Of a stretch of DNA of 64,000 nucleotides, positions 12,250-23,421 are shown in pieces. Each line of letters starts with the position of its first letter. The stretch's first letter is position 1. The position numbers and the translations under genes were made by a program. The notes under the pieces are model-generated. The model was given only the letters and a program-made list of their open reading frames with translations, was not told the DNA's origin and searched no databases. The stretch covers positions 62,001-126,000 of the forward strand of contig JAZGUH010000283.1 in the NCBI GenBank assembly GCA_037893225.1, in the 5' to 3' direction. The stretch comes from Hippasteria phrygiana (taxonomy: Eukaryota; Echinodermata; Asteroidea; Valvatida; Goniasteridae).

Positions 12250-12430
12250 CACTCAAAAGTGAGATCAACGATCACCAAAAAGGGATGATCCAAGCCTGGC
12301 ATCGGCATGGGCAGGGGGAATTCCAACCGCGATATTGCCCGGAGGCTTGGGATTTTGGAGGGTACCGTAAGTTACAATTTGCGGAAATTGCAAGATAATA
12401 ATTCTATAAAAAACGAGGCAAGATCTGAAA
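12250..12430 (+). pseudogene. Remnant of a Tc1/mariner-type transposase N-terminal HTH
   Basis: Reading with one frame shift gives KSEINDHQKGMIQAWHRHG followed by GNSNRDIARRLGILEGTVSY, a helix-turn-helix pattern typical of the N-terminus of Tc1-like transposases. Downstream similarity fades after about 60 residues and no DDE region is seen. The assignment is from pattern only. Confidence 0.45.
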
Positions 12431-13122
12431 ACCACCTCCTGCGGAGTTCGCGCCGAAACTTCGCACGAAACCACCGAACGACCATTTTGAGAACACCTCG
12501 GCGTTTTACATATTGGCCCAATTACGGGTTCACGGCTAGATATTTAATTGTCCGGTTCGCTCGTGGCCCCGACAGGACGCTGGCAAGGGCTGATCTCTTT
12601 GAGCTCTCATTGGACAGATTTTGCATGAACTGTGACGTAGCATGCAGCACACAAACTCGATTGCTACAGCTGTTTATCATGTAGCGCGCTAGCTGCATGC
12701 GAAGGTCATGATAAAGTTACCCATAATGCCATCCGTACTTCCTTCACAAAATTCTGTGAAGTGACATCAGCCCTTCCCATGCCCAGCGCCGTGTTTGCAG
12801 GGCGGGGGGTACAGGCGAATTTGTCCGGACGGTGCGAAGAGGAAGTCGATTTCTCCGCAATCAACCATTTGAAAGTATAGATAAAATAATCAGTGAGTTG
12901 TTTTTTTCGAGTATTGCTATTCGAGTACGAGTACTTTGATGATCGGATACAATTTCGACACGTCGAGTTCAAGTACTTTGCTGCCCGAGTACGAGTACCG
13001 TCAGTTGGAGTACGAGTACTTTGACATTCGAGTACAAGTACGAGTAAGAGTACTCTAAAAACGGTACTTGAGTAGTACTCGAGTACGAGTACCGAGTACG
13101 ACTACTACAACACTGGAAAGAG

Positions 13123-16100
13123 GCTGAAAAATGACTAGTCTGGCGCAGTTCACCGTCCGTATGTGACGTCTGGGAGCCATACAATAGTCTCCATAGTACC
13201 GTGCCATTGTTTACGTAAATTCAGCAACCGCAGGAGACTACGAGAGAGCGATGCATAAGAGAGCGGTTCTAACGTGGACTTCGGCGATCGTTCTTACAAT
13301 TGTCGACCTGACAGAGGAAAATTAAAACTTCAAAACACAAAATCTGGGACAGAATGTATCATAGCTCTTTAGAAATACGTCAAAACAACGAGTGTTTGAG
13401 GCCGTTTGTGTTGTGTTTACTTCGTACGTCAGCTGCTTGGGTGCACGTACAGTGTATACACCCTCCATTTTCAGGTCGCTGACGCAATGCTTTCAAGCAA
13501 GGCTGTAATGAAGGTGAGGTTATTTCCCCCGTATATTATCGATAGATGGATGCAATGGTCAGGCATGTTTTGGTTGATTTTTCAAACTACATACAACGAA
13601 GACTCGGTCCCATGTATTCATGTGCATCATACATGTAGGCCTTTGCAAGGGCCCTATTAACGTTAAACCAGGATTACTAGCAGAACTGCATTTTCGTCTG
13701 CAGGTCTAGTGTTGGTCGAGACTGCTGCCATGGTCATTATGGCAGTGTTCTTTTTAAAATGAAATGTTGGGAGGTTAGTATTTAGTTTATTTTGAGGTTT
13801 GTGGTGGGGGTGTTCTGTTGAGAAAAGGTCTTACACACTCTGTGTAAAGTCATCACTTTCTGAATGTTTTGTTTTCAAGGGACACTAGTTAGAATAGGAA
13901 ATAGTGTAGTATTGAGACGCCATTGTGTTGGTTATGTACAATGTTTATGGTGACTCATGACCATTTTTAGAAATGTTCTCTGTCCCAAATTCATGGTTTT
14001 TTTCCTTTTCAACATATATCTGCAATGACTAACCATCATTGAAGTAAGATATGGTGAAAAAAAGTAGCGGCAGGATGTTGCATTCTTTCCGTTGAATATT
14101 TTAAATAATTCCAAAAACAATGAGCCAAACTGTTGCGCCCTTTAACCACCACGCCCCTAAACAAAAACACATTGGTTGGGTTGATTTTGCACAACATGAC
14201 ATGTTCCAGCAAGTTGTTTTCAATAAATTTGCCTGACAAGTTCAACATTTTCCAATAAATTTCGTTAATTGGCCTTTATCAGGAGTTTCAGGACATCCTG
14301 GAGATATTAGCAAACTATATCAACATCTGAGATAAGGATCCAACCATCTTGAATATTCATTTTACATGTATTTATAATTGTTTTCCATTTTTTCAGGACG
14401 AGGGGTCTACCACCAGTCACTGAAGGACAAAGGATCTTTCAAAAGGGCCCATAGAAATTTCACCAGCATGATCAACGCAGAAAAAACTTTTGTGCACGCC
14501 TTTTTGTGCATGCCTTTTTGTGCATGCCCTGTTGGACTTCACCAAGGACTGGATCGACTGGGCACTCCATTCATTCATCAAGGAAGAAAGGCAACCTGAT
14601 TTTACCGTGACCTTATTTGTTGAGTCCAGGCAATTATTTTGGCTTTCTATGTTGCATGTTGTGCTTATGCCTTGTTAAATTTCACTGACGATGTGGCCCT
14701 GATGAAGCTACTTGGATTTTGAGCAGACATTGGAGCTAAAGTAATTTTCCTTCGAGAAAGTGTCTTTCAATACTAGATGCAAGTACTACTAAGAGATCTC
14801 TTTCTTAATATGCCATCAACCATTACGTAATTTAAGGCTACTCATTCTTCAGTCTTGTTCCTTGATGGACAATACAATGTGTGATATTCACTCAAAGTTT
14901 TAAATATCGGTGACTGTTTTATAACTTAATTATGCCATTCTTCAACTGGAACTGTAAGGTCTAAGAAGAACAGTGGACTGTGGCCATCTATTTTTTAAAA
15001 TTAATGTTGCAAGATAACGGTCAGTGCCCAATTTTTTTCCAATAACTGTTGGAAGTGAATTTCCAATTCAAGACTGAAAGGAGTAAACAATTCTGAATTA
15101 ACAATTTCAATGGCTAAAATCACTTTCCAAGGTGTTGTACTTTGCAATTCTTGTTTTAGTAAGTACATGTATTAATAACGAATGAAAAAAAAAAATTGCT
15201 GACAAAAGTTAACATGTTCATATATTAACAAATTTATTCTTGTCCATTCCATAATCAGCATGTGGAATTTGAGAAATTACACTTCTAAGTTATTTTCAAT
15301 AAATTTATGGATTATATTTTTGTAGATATTCTTAAAATGATAAAAAGGAAAAATTGTACTCAATCTAACACCCTTGCAAGACAGGTGTAATTTTACAAGG
15401 GGTGATTAGTCTGTCTGGAACCCCCCCCCCCCCAACAAACGTTTTTGTTCAGGGGACCGAACAATGTTTTTTCTGATGCAATGGTTTAATAAAGTAAATT
15501 TAAGAACAATTTGAACTACTTTACTTGTTCATCATGCATGCTGCTCTATGGCAAATGACAAGTTTCATTAGAATACTTTAAACTTAAGTTGCCTTTTTAA
15601 AATGAGGTAGAATGACAGGGAACAGGTGTGTACATCTGTATACTGATAAGACTACTATAAACAATAAATACCTCTCGGGAATATTCTGATATGAAGCACA
15701 AGTTCAATACATATTTGCTTTCTTTTTAAATAAATTTAACTACACTAAAAACACAGAAAGCATCTTTAACTAGTAAAGACAATTAAGATGAACATAAGGA
15801 TTACTAGAACAGCTCAGTCTCACTTAAATGTTTGCTTTGGTTTTCATAATGAGCTAATATAACTAGTACTAGTAGTGAAAATGAAAATGTGCACCCATAA
15901 TATTTAACCCAGATTCCTCGTAAAAATGTATGGCCCCCCACGAGCTATAATTTCAAAATGTTGTCAGGCATGGTTTCATTAATACTAATTTTATTTTTTT
16001 TAATTTTTTTTTTGGGGGGGGGGGGTTTGTTCTGTACTCGTTCCTTTTGACCTGATTTTTATAAAATTCTTTGAAAAAATTCATGTATTTGGAATTATGC

Positions 16101-16280
16101 GTAAATTGTTCAATATCGTGAAAAGTTTAAAATTGATTTGTTCGGATAAAGCTACCGCCCCTTCCCCCATACAAGTATGCCTTCATTTTACTTACTACTG
16201 AATGAAAGTCTTTATATCTTGTTAACAAATAATATTAGTCGAGATGCCTGGCTTACAATTTTAATAAAGTAATGAAATAA
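13123..16280. other. Gene A intron, no confident genes
   Basis: This is AT-rich intron sequence. Two exon-like fragments were noted on the + strand (TTTTCAG at 13473 with a later GTGAGG, and TTTTTCAG at 14398), but their peptides are unremarkable. A C run lies at 15421-15434 and a G run at about 16013-16025. Confidence 0.4.
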
Positions 16281-16590
16281 GTGAGATTACACAGCATTCC
16301 CGATGAAACCCAGCGCTTGTTAACGCGGCCGCGGATAGACATCCGCAGTCGCCGCTACTGCACGAGCGATCTCGGCGAAATTGCTGTCCAGTTGTTCCCC
16401 CTTTGCACACAGTGTGTCACCTTGTTCCATGACGTTTCAGTAAAGGGGAACACTTTTTCCTTTGGCAGATTGTGCAACATGTATTATGCACCGAAATCAC
16501 GAATGCATGTCATGTCCGTCACCTCCGGACGTCGCCATCTTCGATTGCGCAACATCTTGTTACCAGACGCTCCAATACATTGTTAACATT
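16281..16590. other. GC-richer island inside gene A intron
   Basis: The 300-bp stretch is richer in CpG than its surroundings and is open for 101 codons on the + strand. On the minus strand it has ATGGCGACGTCC and similar 5'-exon-like text. It could be a first exon of an antisense transcript, but I see no domain and no clear splice partner. Confidence 0.25.
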
Positions 16591-17117
16591 GATCGATAGC
16601 AGAGAGACCCGACTTTTTTGACAGCCACGTACTCCAAAAAATAGAGCTTTGAAGGAATTTGTTAAGCCCGAACTTTTTACTACTACATAAAAGCAAACAA
16701 AACAAGACAAAAAGAACAAGGTTCACACAATTCAGTCCATTTTTGGCTTCGTTTTAATATGATTTGCAGGTATATTGCTGAGATACGTAACGAAAATTGA
16801 AAACTAAAGCACTTGTTGCGACTCGCCCACGGCCTATGAGTATACAGTGCTTCATATAATACGTCGGGACAGGGCAAAAGAGAAAACATCTCTGTTCCAA
16901 TTACATCATCCCCCGACGCAAACATTCCATCTTCTGACTACAATAACATCCAAACGTACACGCAAACTATAGCTGGTCGAACTCTCACTGGTCCCCTCTC
17001 CACTTGTGACAGCTTAGCACAAAACACGTTGCTATATATACTGATCACCAGCGCGACAACGCCCTCTAGGCTGGTCCTAAATGGTTGAATTTACGTAGTT
17101 AAATCGTTTTATATTTA

Positions 17118-17262
17118 AAGACTTCAGGCGCAAAAGCCGCTAAACGCCACTTCCCAGAAAAATGAGATAAAGATATCGAGTGAAAGCGCTTTCAATTCAC
17201 TTGATGTCGTTATCTGATTTTTCTGGGAAGTGGCGTTTAGCGGCTTTTGCGCCTGAAGTCTT
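17118..17262. repeat. 145-bp hairpin (MITE-like)
   Basis: Arms of about 60 bp begin AAGACTTCAGGCGCAAAAG and end with its complement, meeting around TGAAAGCGCTTTCA. The arms are almost perfectly complementary. It is probably a young palindromic transposon copy or foldback. Confidence 0.75.
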
Positions 17263-17301
17263 CATTTATTTATATTTTGTTTTTGCAAAATAACGCAGCC
17301 A

Positions 17302-17526
17302 CACTGTAAAACCATGCGTTTAACTTCTAAATTAAACGCAAACACTTTATAAACATTTCGAATATACATCGAACACATCGAATTGAAACCCAGTTAACCA
17401 TTTTGTTGAAACCTATACGCTTATAAACAAAATTGTATTTATATTACTTTATAATATTTATAAACACCCAAGTGTTTCAATGATTAATAGTGTTTAGATT
17501 ATAAACGCGTCACAGGTTTTACAGTG
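17302..17526. mobile_element. Small inverted-repeat element (CACTGTAAAAC ends)
   Basis: CACTGTAAAAC at the left and GTTTTACAGTG at the right are exact inverted ends. The interior is AT-rich with many TTATAAAC motifs. A related element lies at 23191-23421. Confidence 0.65.
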
Positions 17527-17869
17527 CACAAAGCTATCTGGATATGCTGCTAGTGACGATAATGATGATGTACAATGTACGTGATATACATGCGAATATT
17601 ATGTATTCTATTTTTACAATTTGTAGCTTGATGTAGCTTGATTGATGTCGTCGTGCATTATTTAGAATGTGTGTGCTTGTCTTGTGATGTATGTACGTGT
17701 AGTAATTGTCACGTATGCAGGACCTTAATGGAATCAGTTTTCACTGTTTGGGCATAACTGGGTAAAGAAATGAAATTATAAGTAAATCATAAAGAGCATA
17801 ATTTCCATCATCATTGTAAGCCCCATCAAATTTATCATCCACAATGTTATTTTCTCTTTTTTCCCTTAG

Positions 17870-17982
17870 AACTCGGTGTTTCGAACTGGTGGGTTCAAGG
17901 TCTGTAGCGTGGTTGGGTCAAGCGGTATACTCAAGGGTTCACATTGCGGCAGGGATATAGACGTAGCAGAATTCGTTTTCAG
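17870..17982 (+). CDS. Gene A exon: first half of sialylmotif L
   Basis: The exon is 113 bp, with an acceptor at CCCTTAG and a donor at GTACAT. The peptide contains [22 protein letters not shown] and AEFVFR, which is the N-terminal half of the L sialylmotif (CMP-sialic acid binding). The invariant Cys, the Gly-Ser-Gly turn and the second Cys-Gly are all present. The exon enters in phase 0 and leaves in phase 2, and the motif continues in the next exon 138 bp later. Confidence 0.95.
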
Positions 17983-18120
17983 GTACATTTTTATCATGTT
18001 ACTTCTTGATGACCAGCCACAGACTTCATAGTCTTTAGAAAACGTTACAGGAGTTAAGCAAGCATGAGCCCTATCACAAGATGTATTTGTTTTTTGTGGG
18101 TTTGTTTTGTTTGTTTTCAG

Positions 18121-18210
18121 ATTTAACCTAGCTCCGGTACAGGGTTTCGAAGACGATGTGGGAACCAAGACGAATTTCACAACTATGAACCCAACCTTCA
18201 TAATGTACAA
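18121..18210 (+). CDS. Gene A exon: second half of sialylmotif L
   Basis: The exon is 90 bp, preceded by a TTTTGTTTGTTTTCAG tract and followed by GTAAGC. The peptide runs FNLAPVQGFEDDVGTKTN and then TTMNPTFIMYK. It completes the L motif (NLAPV, DVG.KT, MNP). Length, phase (2-2) and sequence match gene B exon 49447-49536. Confidence 0.95.
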
Positions 18211-18602
18211 GTAAGCACGTGCCTTTTTTTTTTAATGATTTGCATTGAATTTATGTGATAAAGGAGCAGAAAATATCACGGATCTTGTATAAAAACTCTC
18301 CACGCCCTTCTTTCTTACTTCAGAATCGCGAATTAAGGCCGTGTCAGAATTGGCGGCTACGAAAACGGCCGCAGTTACGGCTGTTGCTCAGATTAGGACG
18401 GATTACCAACATCAACACCTTAAGCAATTAACAGCGGTAGACGTAGACACTTCCATCTGTACCCCCAAAAAATGGCAGATAAACAGCGCCCTCACTTGCT
18501 CAAAAGTATTTTAGTCGTATTTTATTGTGTCGCCTAAACGAATGTTTTGGGGGGCACTTACCAGCCTTGAATTCTGTCCGTGTATAGCTGTGTGTCCCGT
18601 GT

Positions 18603-18998
18603 GCATAATTTTCTTCCTAGGAAGGTTAGGGGCAATTATTATAAATGGGTGTATCTAGACCGCTATTACCATCATGCATATTCATGATTAAGTTAATTTA
18701 TATAATAAGCATCGCACGCATCATTCAGACAACTATAAAAATATATGGTTGAAGTAAAAAATATTTGGTCGAGCTATTTGGTCGAGCTATATTGGTAGAG
18801 CATAATGCTTTGGACTACAGAGGCCTGGGTTCGAATCCTCTGCCCGATTTATATTTCTTTTTCTTGTACTAATTGTGGTGTGGAGGATTATATTTCAAGG
18901 GAAAACGAGTCTGAGAGCCTGTCTCACAGCTCACGCAGCTAAGTACAACGCCCATTTATGATAATTGCCCCAAACTTTCCTAGGAAAACAAATCACGC
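18603..18998 (+). mobile_element. Mutator-like MITE carrying a tRNA-like unit, copy 1
   Basis: The inverted ends of about 50 bp include CCTAGGAAAGTTAGGGGC-like text. The flanks are GTCCCGTGT (18594-18602) and GGCCCGTGT (18999-19007), a 9-bp duplication with one mismatch. In the middle lies a tRNA-like segment (about 18770-18845) with B box GGGTTCGAATCC. A second copy lies in opposite orientation at 36276-36662 with its own exact 9-bp duplication. Nine-bp duplications and long inverted ends fit Mutator-like elements. It lies between the gene A exons ending 18210 and starting 19780. Confidence 0.75.
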
Positions 18999-19333
18999 GG
19001 CCCGTGTGCCCGTATGTTAAAGTTTTAGGTTAAGTTTTTGCTCTCATTTGCTGTCATTTGAAAAGTTGAAGTCCAATTGGAACCAAATGTGGGTTATACA
19101 TGTAACATGGGAACCTTCATATGCAAATGAGGTCAAAGATCACATACCAAGGTCTAGGGTCATCTGTGGTCAAATTGTAAAATGGGCTGAACATGTAAAA
19201 TTGGCCACATTTGAAAAGTTGAAGTCCAATTGGAACCAAATGCATTGCCTTTGTTGTCATACATTTGAAGCCAACCAATTATCAATACTTCCCTCGCTCT
19301 CAAGGGTAACCGCGCAAGCTGGCGACACTGTTA

Positions 19334-19720
19334 TAGTACCCCGGGCTACAGGAACAGGGTTGGGGCTACATAGCTCGGGCTACACTTGGGTACAGGGTTC
19401 GGAATACATTGAGGGCTTAGGCTTAATATAGGGTACAAGGTTGGGGCTATTTGTAGGACTCGGGCTACACTTGGGTACAGGGTTCGGATTACATTTAGGG
19501 CTTGGGCTTAATTTAGGCACAGGGCAGTGGGACTACATGTAGGCCTAGGGCTCGGGCTACACTTAGGTACAGGGTTGGGGCCCAGGGCTTGGGCTACATT
19601 TAGGGCTTGGCTTGGTACGGTGTTGGGACTACATTTTGAGGGTTTAGGTGACATATTTAGGTACAGGGTTGTGACTATACGGGTTCGGGTTACATTTAGG
19701 GCCTTGGGCCACATTTTATA
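19334..19720 (+). repeat. Degenerate GGGCTACA / TACAGGGTT minisatellite
   Basis: Imperfect units built from GGGCTACACTTAGGTACAGG and GGTTGGGGCTACA repeat over nearly 400 bp. The array ends about 60 bp before the acceptor of gene A exon 19780-20027. Open frames over it on both strands are low-complexity products of the repeat. Confidence 0.7.
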
Positions 19721-19779
19721 TTTTGTGGTGCTCTTTCGTCACCATGCAGTCGTGATTTCTGAACATCCTTATCTCGCAG

Positions 19780-20027
19780 ATTGAACTCCATCAAGCACGC
19801 AGACAACGTCACCCGTTTTATAGACACCCTACGGCAGTTCAGTGAAAGTTATTTGTACCTGCCGGGATTCGCCGTCAGCGGAAGCCTGAAGCTCCTGGTG
19901 AAGGCGGCGGGGGTCGCCAGAGAAGCAAAAGTCACCACGCCGGTCTACGGAAGTCCAGACCACTTCCTGGCCGTAGCAAACCTGTGGCGGACGACGCTAG
20001 ATACCGGCATGAAATGGCCGTCGACAG
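19780..20027 (+). CDS. Gene A exon: linker between L and S motifs
   Basis: The exon is 248 bp, with an acceptor at TCTCGCAG and a donor at GTGAGT, and leaves in phase 1. It encodes about 83 residues including a SYLYLPGFAV segment, YGSPDHF and the terminal KWPSTG, the last being the start of sialylmotif S. The NVT near its start is a possible N-glycosylation site. It has the same length as gene B exon 50161-50408. A G-rich degenerate repeat (19334-19720) ends only about 60 bp before the acceptor. Confidence 0.95.
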
Positions 20028-20202
20028 GTGAGTTTCCCCCCACGGGTTAAAGCAACATAAAACACTTCTTTCTCTATGGATATCACAGCAGATATTCAAA
20101 ATCCATTATATTCAGTCTGTTTTTCTTTTTTTAGATATGAGATCACAATTTAGCTATTTTTCACTAAAGAGTAAGAATATTAGCCGATTGACTGCAAATA
20201 CA

Positions 20203-20727
20203 AGGTGTCCCAAAAGTCCCCACAAAAAAAGAAGGAAAACATATGAAGAAGCTATATACCTAGTGATCATTATTATGGTTTTTGTCATACACTAGGGGTA
20301 ATAAGTTTCCCATTGATATCTTGGATGCATTTCTCTGGTCAGGCATCATTGACTTCCAGTCGTGAAAATGTAAAAACCGTCCTGGGGAAGCCTGCGAAAC
20401 CAATTACCAATTGTTAGCTTGGTTTGGGCAATATGATGGCTAGGTTGGGTTGTGAAGGAAGTTGTTTTCTAAATGTTTTCACAAGAACAAATGTCCCTTG
20501 ATCCGACTCGATCATCTTTTGTCTGGATGTGTTTATGTTTTACACCAAACTGTCCCAAGCAAGTTTTTACGTACCATTTTCAAGACTAATAGACATCAGA
20601 GAAATGCACCCGAGATATCAATGGAAAGCTTATTAAACCCTAGTTCAGGATAAGAACCATAATGGTCATTGCATGTATATTATACATATTTTGGTCATAT
20701 TTTCCCGCTTCTTTTTGGGGACATTAT
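20203..20727. mobile_element. Foldback element with about 150-bp inverted arms
   Basis: The left end AGGTGTCCCAAAAGTCCCCA pairs with the right end GGGGACATTATAA, and the inner arms (including the GAGATATCAATGG/CCATTGATATC pair) are also inverted. The terminal GTGTCCCAAAAG is like mariner-type ends. No transposase was seen. Confidence 0.65.
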
Positions 20728-21005
20728 AATTTCCAATTTGTTCCCACATAAAACATGCATGTAAAAACCATGAGTGACTTTCCAATATAAAGCAACTGCT
20801 GAATATATACAGTTAAATGAACGTGTTTATTTTATCAGAGATTAAAATTAAACCTTCGTTTGATGCATTGAGTTGAACTTTGCACTCCTGAATTCTTTTA
20901 GCATGTATCAGTGGAAGTTAATCCTTTTTTTTTGCATTATGTAGTCTCCTCTCAAGAAGCACTTGTACACAACTAATGCTTTTCCGCCATGTCTGCCTCT
21001 GACAG

Positions 21006-21223
21006 GTCTGTACGCTGTCTCCTCCCTCTTCGACGCGTGCGAACGGATAAACGTCTACGGTTTCTGGCCCTATCCGAAATCGTACGACGGTAAGGATGTG
21101 CCGTATCACTACAACAACAACGTCAAAGGGACTAGAGTACACAACTTCGACAAGGAGTTTAAAACTTTGATGTTGTTGCACGAAAAGGGCATTATTAATG
21201 TGAACTTACATCCCTGTAAATAG
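21006..21223 (+). CDS. Gene A last exon: sialylmotifs S, III and VS, stop
   Basis: After TCTGACAG the exon encodes LYAVSSLFDACERINVYGFW, which is the rest of the S motif with its Cys. YHYNNNVKG (motif III region), EFKTLMLLHEKG (VS motif with the expected catalytic His) and a C-terminal Cys-Lys before TAG at 21221-21223 follow. The C-terminal Cys is typical of ST8Sia enzymes. Motif III is usually His-Tyr-Tyr-Asp/Glu; here it reads His-Tyr-Asn-Asn, as in gene B. Confidence 0.95.
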
Positions 21224-21367
21224 ACCCTTTGCATTTGTAGTCATGGACCGTGGTGTAGTCCGTAGTGTGATGCTGATGAAGTACTTAATAATTCGAGTCA
21301 ACCAATCAAGCGTGTTGCGTTTGTGCACGTGGTTTAACCTGCGCCGCATACACACTGACAAATTATA

Positions 21368-21510
21368 GGGGTTACATTTATCCGGTGAAAACTGCAACTT
21401 CCAAAAATTTGGGTAAGTCTATCTGAACACAATCGGACGAGAGTTTGTTTACCCAAATTTCGGGTATACATGTAGTTGCAGTTTTCACCCACAATTGGGT
21501 AAATTTTAAC
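21368..21510. mobile_element. Palindromic MITE
   Basis: GGGTTACATTTATCC and GTGAAAACTGCAACT on the left mirror AGTTGCAGTTTTCACC and GGGTAAATTTTAACC on the right. An inner pair (AAAATTTGGGTAA / TTACCCAAATTT) extends the stem. Confidence 0.65.
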
Positions 21511-22475
21511 CCCCCCATGTTTTCAGTGCAGTATATGTACTACTCTCTGCGGTCCATAGGTGGTGGTTTTCTTTACGTCTGGTCACGTGGGTGAAAGAAG
21601 TTTTATAGGCAGCGGCACACTTGCTGTTTTCGAACGCCAAACAGAAGCGCAGCGTCTTAAACGTTGACAAAAAAACAAAATAGAAGGAAAGCTGTAAATG
21701 GTTTCTAATGTGGTTTCTTTTTCCAAAAAATATCGCAACTAAAGACAGAAAATCATAGGGCGTTCCCCCGCCCACAAGATATAACCCTTTTCTGGCTGTA
21801 AGGTCATCGGCGTTAAAAGATTGCTTGTCACGCAGTTACATACACACACAGCCGTGTTTTACTATACTACCGAGGACAAGGCTTTAGTCTTCTATATTGT
21901 CCCTTTACTTTAACATTTTCCCAAAGACGAGTACACACACGTGCGTTTTCCTATCTTCCTAAGGACCATGAATGGAACCCTTCTTTTGTTCCCTTTGTTT
22001 GTACTTTATCTTTTTCCGAACAGCTCCCATTAGGTTTGTACACGAAATTCTCCCGAGCACTCGGCCCAAGTCCTCGGTGTCATTGTTATCCCTAATCCCC
22101 CACTGTCCCAAGTCCTCTCTCGTATAGCTTGACCCACTCACAGTTTTTTGTACCTGCGAGTACCGAGTTTAACAAAATACCTCTCTCAGACACAGCAATG
22201 ACTTCATTGTTTTTTTGTACATGTATGCGTGTACAACACGGTGCATGGGGTGTGTACCATCTTCAAGACACCAGATGTGAGACAACCAAAATGTTACCGC
22301 CAGCATGCATCAGTGCCAGAAAGGGATATTTTTGTGGATGGGGATACGCCCTCGACATGTTTTTCTTCCCTGAACCTTGATAAATCCCTATGCCACTTGA
22401 AAATCGTTATTTTTCATGCATTCTTCCTTGAGTTCAGAACCATGTATAACATCTTCCTATTTCGCTTCTGCGTCT

Positions 22476-23065
22476 TTAAAGGGACACATTGCCTTCAAAT
22501 GTCATGAAAGTTTGCTGTTTGGAAATGTTCCTTATCTTTTATAAGAGTTGTTCATGCAAAACAAACACGTATAATGTGTTGTAATTAGTGAGTAGTGATT
22601 ACAAAACAAAACTCTGACCCGCGAAACATAGACTTATTTCTAGTAGTAAATACTACCGTCTAAATAATGCGCAAAATACGCTGTAGGAGTCTTTAGGCTG
22701 GCGCCGCGGCCAGTGGCCTTGTAAACCTATCAGATGATCGCCAGGTACCATTCTCTACCTCGCGACATATATCGCCAGTGCTGCGCGCCGTGCCACACAG
22801 TACATCAAAATGGATCAACAGAACGTATACTTCAACCAGCTGCGACTAAAAATACGACTGGTGAACACGGTCCGCCATTTTGTGGAGTCAAATATTTGGT
22901 TCTACAACAAAATGGCGGACCGTCATTTGTCACGAAATTAAACAAAAACCTCGCAATTTGGAAGGAATAGTTACGTGAATCTTTATATTCTACTTTTTTA
23001 AAAGCTTTCCAAGCATATCCATTTCAGTTGTATAGCGCAAAACCCACAGCAATGTGTCCCTTTAA
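22476..23065. mobile_element. Inverted-repeat element with AAAGGGACACATTGC ends
   Basis: TTAAAGGGACACATTGC at the left and GCAATGTGTCCCTTTAA at the right are exact inverted ends bounding about 590 bp. A second hairpin inside (22868-22921, GGTCCGCCATTTTGT and complement) suggests a nested foldback. A similar end occurs alone at about 46098. Confidence 0.7.
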
Positions 23066-23190
23066 TGCGCTGAAGCATACTGAAATATTTACTGTTATGA
23101 GTTGTTAGCAACGTTTTACTATGTTCCAGGTTTTGTTTACCGAAAACTTGATTTTGGCGTGACGGGAACAACGAAACACAAGTGAGCCCT

Positions 23191-23421
23191 ACACTCTAAA
23201 AACTGTGTTTAGCAATTAAACACAATCTTGCTATCAGTTTGTAAACCTGTTTAGAAGCTAAACAGTACGTGTCCAATTCCTAAACATCAGTGTTCAATGG
23301 CTAAACACTATCCGTCAATACGCTAAACATGTTTTTTATTAGTATGTAAACGTGTTTACAAACTGATAGCAAGTGTGTGTTTAGAAAAGTGTTTCCTTGC
23401 TAAACACTGTTTTTACAGTGT
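23191..23421. mobile_element. MITE with CACTCTAAAAAC / GTTTTTACAGTG ends
   Basis: The inverted ends are bounded by TA on each side. The interior is full of TAAACA motifs in both orientations. It is related by its ends to the element at 17302-17526. Confidence 0.65.

Larger units (their letters stand above)
11365..13114. mobile_element. hAT-like element with AGTAC-rich subterminal repeats
   Basis: The ends are TGTTGTAGTC...AAGTAC on the left and GTAC...CTACTACAACACT on the right. They are flanked by the exact 8-bp direct repeat GGAAAGAG (11357-11364 and 13115-13122). Dense CGAGTAC motifs fill 11385-11560 and 12908-13105 in inverted relation. The interior contains a Tc1-like MITE copy (11945-12098) and a decayed helix-turn-helix transposase remnant. 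No intact hAT transposase was seen. Confidence 0.7.
2003..21223 (+). other. Gene A: alpha-2,8-sialyltransferase (ST8Sia-like), 5' end outside window
   Basis: This is a spliced gene of the GT29 sialyltransferase family. Seven exons are visible: 2003-2119, 9105-9221, 10610-10760, 17870-17982, 18121-18210, 19780-20027 and 21006-21223. All have AG acceptors and GT donors, and the intron phases run 2, 2, 0, 2, 2, 1. Joined, they give about 351 residues and a stop: one stem module followed by a full catalytic domain with L, S, III and VS sialylmotifs. The start codon, cytoplasmic tail and membrane anchor are not seen in 1-2002 and must lie further left. The family transfers sialic acid from CMP-sialic acid to a sialylated acceptor in the Golgi lumen. 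The assignment to ST8Sia rests on [23 protein letters not shown] and the C-terminal Cys. Gene B downstream is its tandem paralogue. Substrate and degree of polymerisation are unknown. Confidence 0.9.

Noticed and set aside
13406..14600. Possible extra gene with exon-like segments near 13474 and 14399
   Set aside because: The peptides are short and show no domain, and no consistent reading frame joins them.
18770..18845. Functional tRNA gene
   Set aside because: The B box is good but the acceptor stem and anticodon arm do not fold convincingly, and the unit is embedded at the same place in two transposon copies.
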